From an uncultured Bacilli bacterium (GTDB lineage: Bacteria > Bacillota_I > Bacilli_A > RF39 > UBA660): DNA of 10,617 bases. Below the pieces are notes generated by a model. It made no database searches. It was not told the origin of the DNA and worked only from the letters and a program-made list of their open reading frames with translations. The translations under genes were made by a program, and so were the position numbers. Location: positions 1-10,617 of the forward strand of contig CANRAQ010000036.1 of NCBI GenBank assembly GCA_947628725.1. The letters run 5' to 3'. Of the stretch, positions 6,538 to 10,617 are shown piece after piece. How positions within the stretch are numbered: position 1 is the stretch's first letter; the number at the start of each line of letters is the position of its first letter.

Positions 6538-8865
6538 ATGGATAAAATTAATAAAAAAATACTTATATTGTTAGTAACAGTATTATCGCTTATATCATTT
6601 ACAATGGGAGTTAAAGCTGAAATAAGTGGTGGTACTGGAAATCTCGATGTAGGTTCTGGTTCAAATGGTGGTAGCTCTGACCCTTGGAATGATTTAAGGA
6701 TGGATAGACAAATTTTAAAATTAAGGGTCTTCAGTTCAAGTAATACGTTAAAAAAAACTGGTTATATAGCACTGAAAGGTGGAGCTGATACAATTTCTGC
6801 TACTGTATGTAGCAATAATAGTGATTCTGATACTACATTTTTTTCAGGTAGTAAATACACTCAATTCTCACAAACTACAGGTAATTTCAAGTGTACTACA
6901 AAAACTATAAGTGTATCTTCAATTGGAGAATATTCAGGTGATGCTTGGAATTACGATGGCGCAAATGCAGCCTCAATTGCTAAATGGATTGAAAATAATA
7001 AATATTCTAATCTAAAAGCAATGTTGAATAAAATTGGGTACACTTCTTACGCAAATGGAGACTATGTTATTATAGAACCTTTTGTTAAAATTACATGTGA
7101 AAAAGTAGAAACGTTTGGGACAATAACAGGACTTTTAGCTACGAATAATGCAGTATCTCATTCTGGAGCTGATTCTGTAACTGATAGATGCCCTAATGAC
7201 AATTGGTGGGGATCAAATCTTAGACAAGTATTATCAAGAATTGCTGTTGCATTTAGAGTTAACAGTAGTGTTACATGTTTAACTGGGAGAACATACGATA
7301 GAATACTTGAAAGTTCTCATAACTATTTTAAATTACCATTTCAAGGCTGTGGTTACAACAGATATAATATATCGGAAATAATAGATGAAGGCAAACTTAT
7401 ATTAAATAAAGTAAAATCAGATGGTAGTACTTTAATTATAGGAAAATCTGCAACATTTAATCTTTATAAAAATTATGACTGTAGTGGAGATGCTGCTAAA
7501 ATTATAACTGTTGGGACTAGTGGAACAACATCTGTATCTTTGGCTCAAGGTAAATATTCAATTAAGGAAAAAACTGCACCTCAAGGATATAATTTAAGTA
7601 GCGAATGCAAAAATTTTGATATAACTAATGGTAATGATAAGACAGTATCTTATAAAAATAAACCAACCTGTGAGTTAGCATTTAATGAATTATCAAATAA
7701 AAAGAATCCAACTGCTAGGATAGGTTTATATAAAACGTATAAAAAACGAAATCTTTTGAATTTTACTATTACTGATGCAGCAACAGCATGTAATAATAAT
7801 TCAAATGGTTATCCGCCTGATACCAGTAGAGGATGTTTATCATATAGTGACATTTATACAAAATTTAATTATAGTAATGCCTCATATTTTACTACGAGTC
7901 AATCTGTGGATGGAGGTATGGCTTATTGTATAGATAATGTTAATTTAACTAATATATATGCCCCTCCTGGAGTACAAAAAATTAGTTTTAACACTGTAAA
8001 GTCTGGACGAATGGTTATAAATATGAACTATAATAATAGAACGATTGCAACAGCAAAAATAGATAAAATATGTTATGTATATGGGGCTGGTTATAATCAG
8101 AACACTCAAAATGCACTTAAAATAAATGGAACACAAGAAGATTATTTGATTGAATTTAATGGTGTAAATTTAAGTAGAACTTCGACTACTAGTAATACAT
8201 ATAGGGTTGGAAAATATGAAGGTACTACTTATACAGAGTATACCAGCAGTATAGAATACAAATACAATTTGAGCCCAGTTTATTGTAAAATAGGTACAGG
8301 AGAATCTACAAATTCTACGAGTGGTAAACTTATAGGATATGGGGTGATAAGCAAATTTAGTGATGATGGTATAAAGAATATTAATTTTAAATTATTAAAA
8401 GGCACTAGTACAAAATACGAGTCTACAAATTATTGTTCATATAAAGCAGTACCCGAATTAATAATACCACCAGGAAGTCCAGAAAATCCAAGTGATCCAG
8501 GAGATCCAGATACACCATGGAAACTTAATTTAGCATTTAGACAAATAAGTAAATCAAATCCATTCCCTGGTAAGGATGGAACTGGACGAACAGTTGGCAA
8601 AAATTGGTGTTATGGAAGTAATTGCAATAATAATAACAAAACAGTAGAACAAGCTATAACTAATAAAAATGATAGTTATAATTCTACAGGTGATGGGCCA
8701 AAATATACTATAAATTTAAATACAAAAACTATCGAACAAATAAAAAATAAAAATAAGGGTCAAGCATATGATGATTTTGGAGAGAATTGTAATACTTCAT
8801 CAGGAACATGTGCAATTGATTTTATCAATTGGATGAAATCACAAGGCATATTAAAAGAAGGTTAG
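6538..8865 (+). CDS. Secreted SpaA-domain surface protein, paralogue of the 3681-6137 product
   Basis: 775 residues from ATG 6538, chosen over an in-frame ATG at 6493 because AAAGGAG lies 8 nt upstream and a clean signal peptide follows (cleavage near VKA-EIS, Ala27). The N-terminal head (~28-285) differs from the paralogue: it contains GYIALKGG, a KWIENNKYSNLKAML helix and GDYVIIEPFVKI, and I cannot assign it to a named family. Residues ~287-385 form a SpaA-like domain with ILNKVKSDG (Lys291) and E-box KEKTAPQGY (Glu344), as expected for an isopeptide bond. The middle region shares KSGRMV, the ICYVYG/TCYVAG strand and LIGYGVISKF with the paralogue. A Pro-rich linker (PPGSPENPSDPGDP) leads to the 117-residue C-terminal module (659-775). 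It has 19 cysteines, no LPXTG and no C-terminal anchor. Same operator upstream as its paralogue, so probably co-regulated. A surface or adhesive role is inferred. Confidence 0.85.
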   Translation: MDKINKKILILLVTVLSLISFTMGVKAEISGGTGNLDVGSGSNGGSSDPWNDLRMDRQILKLRVFSSSNTLKKTGYIALKGGADTISATVCSNNSDSDTTFFSGSKYTQFSQTTGNFKCTTKTISVSSIGEYSGDAWNYDGANAASIAKWIENNKYSNLKAMLNKIGYTSYANGDYVIIEPFVKITCEKVETFGTITGLLATNNAVSHSGADSVTDRCPNDNWWGSNLRQVLSRIAVAFRVNSSVTCLTGRTYDRILESSHNYFKLPFQGCGYNRYNISEIIDEGKLILNKVKSDGSTLIIGKSATFNLYKNYDCSGDAAKIITVGTSGTTSVSLAQGKYSIKEKTAPQGYNLSSECKNFDITNGNDKTVSYKNKPTCELAFNELSNKKNPTARIGLYKTYKKRNLLNFTITDAATACNNNSNGYPPDTSRGCLSYSDIYTKFNYSNASYFTTSQSVDGGMAYCIDNVNLTNIYAPPGVQKISFNTVKSGRMVINMNYNNRTIATAKIDKICYVYGAGYNQNTQNALKINGTQEDYLIEFNGVNLSRTSTTSNTYRVGKYEGTTYTEYTSSIEYKYNLSPVYCKIGTGESTNSTSGKLIGYGVISKFSDDGIKNINFKLLKGTSTKYESTNYCSYKAVPELIIPPGSPENPSDPGDPDTPWKLNLAFRQISKSNPFPGKDGTGRTVGKNWCYGSNCNNNNKTVEQAITNKNDSYNSTGDGPKYTINLNTKTIEQIKNKNKGQAYDDFGENCNTSSGTCAIDFINWMKSQGILKEG
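8512..8865 (+). repeat. Duplicated 3' module, copy 2 (partner 5784-6137)
   Basis: Second copy of the 354-bp segment encoding the C-terminal module. Differences are clustered in its first half; 8703-8846 is identical to 5975-6118. After the stop codon the similarity continues through the terminator with a 2-nt insertion in the loop. Confidence 0.9.
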
Positions 8866-8885
8866 AGCCTTCTTTTAATATGCCT
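8844..8885 (+). terminator. Long perfect hairpin terminator of the second surface-protein gene
   Basis: An 18-bp perfect stem: left arm 8844-8861 (begins AGGCATATT, ends AGAAGG) and right arm 8868-8885, with a 6-nt loop holding the stop codon TAG (8863-8865). The left arm encodes the last residues of the protein. The T run is inside the right arm, not after it, so it may also protect the 3' end of the mRNA. Confidence 0.75.
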
Positions 8886-8896
8886 AATTATTATTC

Positions 8897-8925
8897 TTGA
8901 TAACTACTTTGAATAGTGTTATAAT
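8897..8925 (+). promoter_or_regulatory. Sigma-A promoter of the prepilin-lectin gene
   Basis: TTGATA (8897-8902), 17-bp spacer, TATAAT (8920-8925) with an added TG at 8917-8918: a near-consensus promoter and the best in the window. The palindromic operator found at the two surface-protein genes is absent here, so this gene seems separately controlled. Confidence 0.75.
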
Positions 8926-8952
8926 AAAAATATAATAATAAGGGTGATAAAA

Positions 8953-10506
8953 ATGAATAATAAGGGTTTTACATTAGTTGAACTTATAGCTATAGTATTA
9001 ATATTAGCAGCTATATTTATGGTTAGTTTTCCTATGCTTTTAAATAGTGCAAAAAAAAATAAAGATGCTGAATATGATGCTATGGTAAAAGATATATGCT
9101 TAGCAGGAGAAACATATATATATTCAAATGTAGATTCATTTCCAGATATATCTATAGTAGGTAATACTATAAAAATAAATGTTGTTAATTTAATAAGATA
9201 TGGAAATGTAAAATCAAATATAATGAATTCTAAAACAGGTGGTAGTGTCAAACAAGATGCAGTATATTATACAGTTTTAGAAGACTCTACATTAAAATGT
9301 GAATATAAAGAAAATTTAGCTCAATATGTAGATAATAGTGGAGCAAATACCCCAGAATTATCAGGAATGACACCAGTAATATATAAAGATGATTCATGGG
9401 AAGTGGCAGATGTAACACAAAAATGGTACGACTATGAAAATTATGAATGGGCAAATGCAGTAATATTAACAGATAGTGGTAAAAATAAACAAGAAGGGGA
9501 TAAACTTAATTTAGAAACAGATGTAAAAGCAATGTTTGTATGGATACCAAGATATGAATATAAAATAGATGGACAATATGGAAAAAATGGTAAATCATTA
9601 ACTGAGCCAGGAGAAATAGAAATAAATTTTATAAATAGAAAAAGTAAAAATTCAACTAAAGGTTATACAGTACATCCAGCATTTACGTTTGGGGATGATG
9701 AACTAACAGGAATATGGGTAGGAAAATTTGAAACAAGCACAGATAAGAATAGCGCATGTTATACATCAGCAAGTCTAGATAATTGCAACAATGATGATCA
9801 AGACCCATATATACTACCAAATGTAAAATCATTAATATGGCAAAATGTAAGTAATCAGTTTGCTACCGCAAAGAAATTTAATACACTTGTAACAAATGCA
9901 GATAGTCATATGATGAAAAATAGAGAATGGGGAGCAGTAGCATATCTATCTCAATCAAAATATGGAAAATATGGGAATCCTAATTATTTTGGGGCAAATA
10001 AAGAAGTATATCAAAATAAATCAAGTATATTTATAACAGGAAGTAGTAATGGAACACCTAGTCAATCCGAGACAACAAATCCACAATATGCATATAATGT
10101 AGAACTAAATGGAACAGGAGCAAGTACAACAGGAACAATATATGGAGTATATGATATGAGTGGAGGAGCATGGGAATACGTAATGTGTAATTACAACGAT
10201 TTACCAAGTGGGGGGGTTGATGCAACATGGTTTGTTAATAATAGAAAATATTATGATAAATATACTATAACTTCTACTAATTTATGTACAGATGAGGAAT
10301 GTAAAGGGCATGCATTAAATGAAACAGAAGGTTGGTATGGGGATTATGCAATCTTTGTTGATTCCATGCGTATTTGGTTTGGACGTGGAGGTGTCTGCAA
10401 CACTAGCACCAGTACGGGTGTGTTCGGCTTTAGGTATGGCATTGGTGGTGGAGACAACCTCAGTTCGTTCCGTACTGTATTGGCTCCTAGTGTAAGCACA
10501 AATTAA
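8953..10506 (+). CDS. Prepilin-like protein fused to an FGE/SUMF1-type C-lectin-fold domain
   Basis: 517 residues from ATG 8953, preceded by AGGGTGAT (8941-8948); an in-frame GTG at 8944 falls within that ribosome binding site. The N terminus is a type III signal: KGFTLVE (cleavage Gly5/Phe6, Glu at +5 of the mature protein) followed by a hydrophobic helix, as in type IV pilins and pseudopilins, so a prepilin peptidase should process it. Residues ~55-125 are a short pilin-like globular part. From ~135 on the protein resembles formylglycine-generating-enzyme/sulfatase-modifying folds (VWIPRYEYKI, GIWVGKFETS, NREWGAVAYLSQSKYG, GVYDMSGGAWEYV, and at the end RGG, GVFGF and SSFR). Enzyme activity is unlikely to be the point; the fold is widely used as a ligand-binding scaffold. 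The last ~50 codons differ sharply in base composition (see 10351-10500). No pilus assembly genes are in the window. Confidence 0.85.
   Translation: MNNKGFTLVELIAIVLILAAIFMVSFPMLLNSAKKNKDAEYDAMVKDICLAGETYIYSNVDSFPDISIVGNTIKINVVNLIRYGNVKSNIMNSKTGGSVKQDAVYYTVLEDSTLKCEYKENLAQYVDNSGANTPELSGMTPVIYKDDSWEVADVTQKWYDYENYEWANAVILTDSGKNKQEGDKLNLETDVKAMFVWIPRYEYKIDGQYGKNGKSLTEPGEIEINFINRKSKNSTKGYTVHPAFTFGDDELTGIWVGKFETSTDKNSACYTSASLDNCNNDDQDPYILPNVKSLIWQNVSNQFATAKKFNTLVTNADSHMMKNREWGAVAYLSQSKYGKYGNPNYFGANKEVYQNKSSIFITGSSNGTPSQSETTNPQYAYNVELNGTGASTTGTIYGVYDMSGGAWEYVMCNYNDLPSGGVDATWFVNNRKYYDKYTITSTNLCTDEECKGHALNETEGWYGDYAIFVDSMRIWFGRGGVCNTSTSTGVFGFRYGIGGGDNLSSFRTVLAPSVSTN
10210..10216 (+). repeat. G7 homopolymer inside the prepilin-lectin gene
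   Basis: Seven consecutive G in a gene of about 30% GC, encoding part of PSGGVD. The frame is open in this copy. Gain or loss of one G would truncate the protein before its C-terminal variable-looking segment, which is how contingency loci behave; no variation can be seen from one sequence. Confidence 0.6.
10351..10500 (+). other. Putative variable region (VR) of a diversity-generating retroelement
   Basis: Codons 467-516. GC content of 10381-10500 is 63 of 120 (52%), against about 25-30% in the rest of the gene. Between 10393 and 10473, 22 of 27 codons end in C or T, 12 of them in C, and A falls to 15 of 81 bases. Codons such as GTC, CTC, GGC and TGC are rare elsewhere in the window. Adenine-directed mutagenesis of AAC/AAT codons leaves just this NNY pattern. 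The position, at the extreme 3' end of a C-lectin-fold gene between RGG and SSFR, is the standard place for a VR. The template repeat and reverse transcriptase are not in the window, so this remains an inference. Recombination with another cassette is the alternative. Confidence 0.55.
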
Positions 10507-10529
10507 TATGTACACAATATTTATTATAT

Positions 10530-10584
10530 AAAAAATGCAAGAATTTAAAAATTTTTCAAAAAACACTTGCATTTTTTTTTTTTT
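10530..10584 (+). terminator. Terminator of the prepilin-lectin gene
   Basis: A 12-bp perfect stem: AAAAAATGCAAG (10530-10541) with CTTGCATTTTTT (10566-10577), a 24-nt AT-rich loop that may itself fold through AAAAATTTTT, and a T13 tract (10572-10584). Confidence 0.85.
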
Positions 10585-10612
10585 GATATTATAATGGTAA
10601 TAATGATAGGAG
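10568..10612 (+). promoter_or_regulatory. Possible promoter and ribosome binding site of the next gene
   Basis: TTGCAT (10568-10573) and TATAAT (10590-10595) are 16 bp apart, with AGGAG at 10608-10612 close behind. The -35 overlaps the right arm of the preceding terminator. The start codon would lie just past the window edge; the short ATG frame at 10603 overlaps the ribosome binding site and is probably not the start. Confidence 0.5.
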
Positions 10613-10617
10613 AAGTA

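Noticed and set aside
7915..7935. AYCID in the second surface protein as a thioester cysteine motif
   Set aside because: It is in the middle shared region after the SpaA domain and aligns with AFCSS of the paralogue, with no downstream TQxAIW-like partner.
8441..8865. Sortase (LPXTG-type) cell-wall anchor
   Set aside because: Neither paralogue has an LPXTG-like motif followed by a hydrophobic segment and basic tail; both end in a soluble module.
10315..10572. Minus-strand open frame across the end of the prepilin-lectin gene
   Set aside because: It is the antisense shadow of the GC-rich 3' segment, has no ribosome binding site of note, and yields no recognisable protein.
1..10617. DGR template repeat or reverse transcriptase, CRISPR array, tRNA or rRNA genes, insertion sequences
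   Set aside because: None seen by eye. All long frames are accounted for by the genes listed, and no second copy of 10351-10500 is present.
1..10617. Mycoplasma-type code with TGA as tryptophan
   Set aside because: Tryptophan positions use TGG and no in-frame TGA interrupts a coherent protein; stops are TAA or TAG throughout.

Overview
The window is very AT-rich, uses Shine-Dalgarno starts of the Bacillota type, and is packed with short hairpin-plus-T terminators. All stop codons are TAA or TAG, and tryptophan is read from TGG, so there is no sign of the Mollicutes code. Together with the surface-protein content (SpaA/Cna-B-like modules, a type IV-like prepilin, proteins rich in Asn and Ser), this suggests a low-GC, probably host-associated and uncultured Bacillota lineage (Bacilli or Clostridia of the gut type). 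That assignment is inference.

Bases 1-172 hold the terminator of an upstream gene and a promoter. Bases 173-3551 form a tight three-gene operon on the + strand: a GNAT acetyltransferase, a C-terminally membrane-anchored protein of unknown function that is split by a one-base frameshift in an A7 tract, and an ABC exporter half-transporter. A strong terminator closes the operon at 3544-3570.

Bases 3571-8885 hold two paralogous secreted surface proteins (818 and 775 aa). Each has a Sec signal peptide, a different N-terminal head, a SpaA-like beta-sandwich with the Lys and E-box Glu expected for an isopeptide bond, a shared middle region, a Pro/Gly linker and a near-identical 117-residue C-terminal module. 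There is no LPXTG motif and no C-terminal membrane anchor. The same 25-bp block, containing the perfect palindrome TAGAAATTTCTA, lies upstream of both. Between them on the - strand is a 59-codon gene for a ribbon-helix-helix regulator, which is a natural candidate reader of that palindrome.

Bases 8886-10617 hold a gene for a prepilin-like protein fused to an FGE/SUMF1-type C-lectin fold. Its last ~50 codons switch abruptly to about 52% GC, are poor in A and are dominated by NNY codons. This is what adenine-directed mutagenesis of AAY codons leaves behind, so the segment looks like the variable region of a diversity-generating retroelement whose reverse transcriptase and template lie outside the window. 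A terminator follows, and then the promoter and ribosome binding site of the next gene.

Overall the region reads as a surface-display island: two co-regulated adhesin-like proteins plus a pilin-presented, possibly hypervariable binding domain, next to an exporter operon of unknown cargo.
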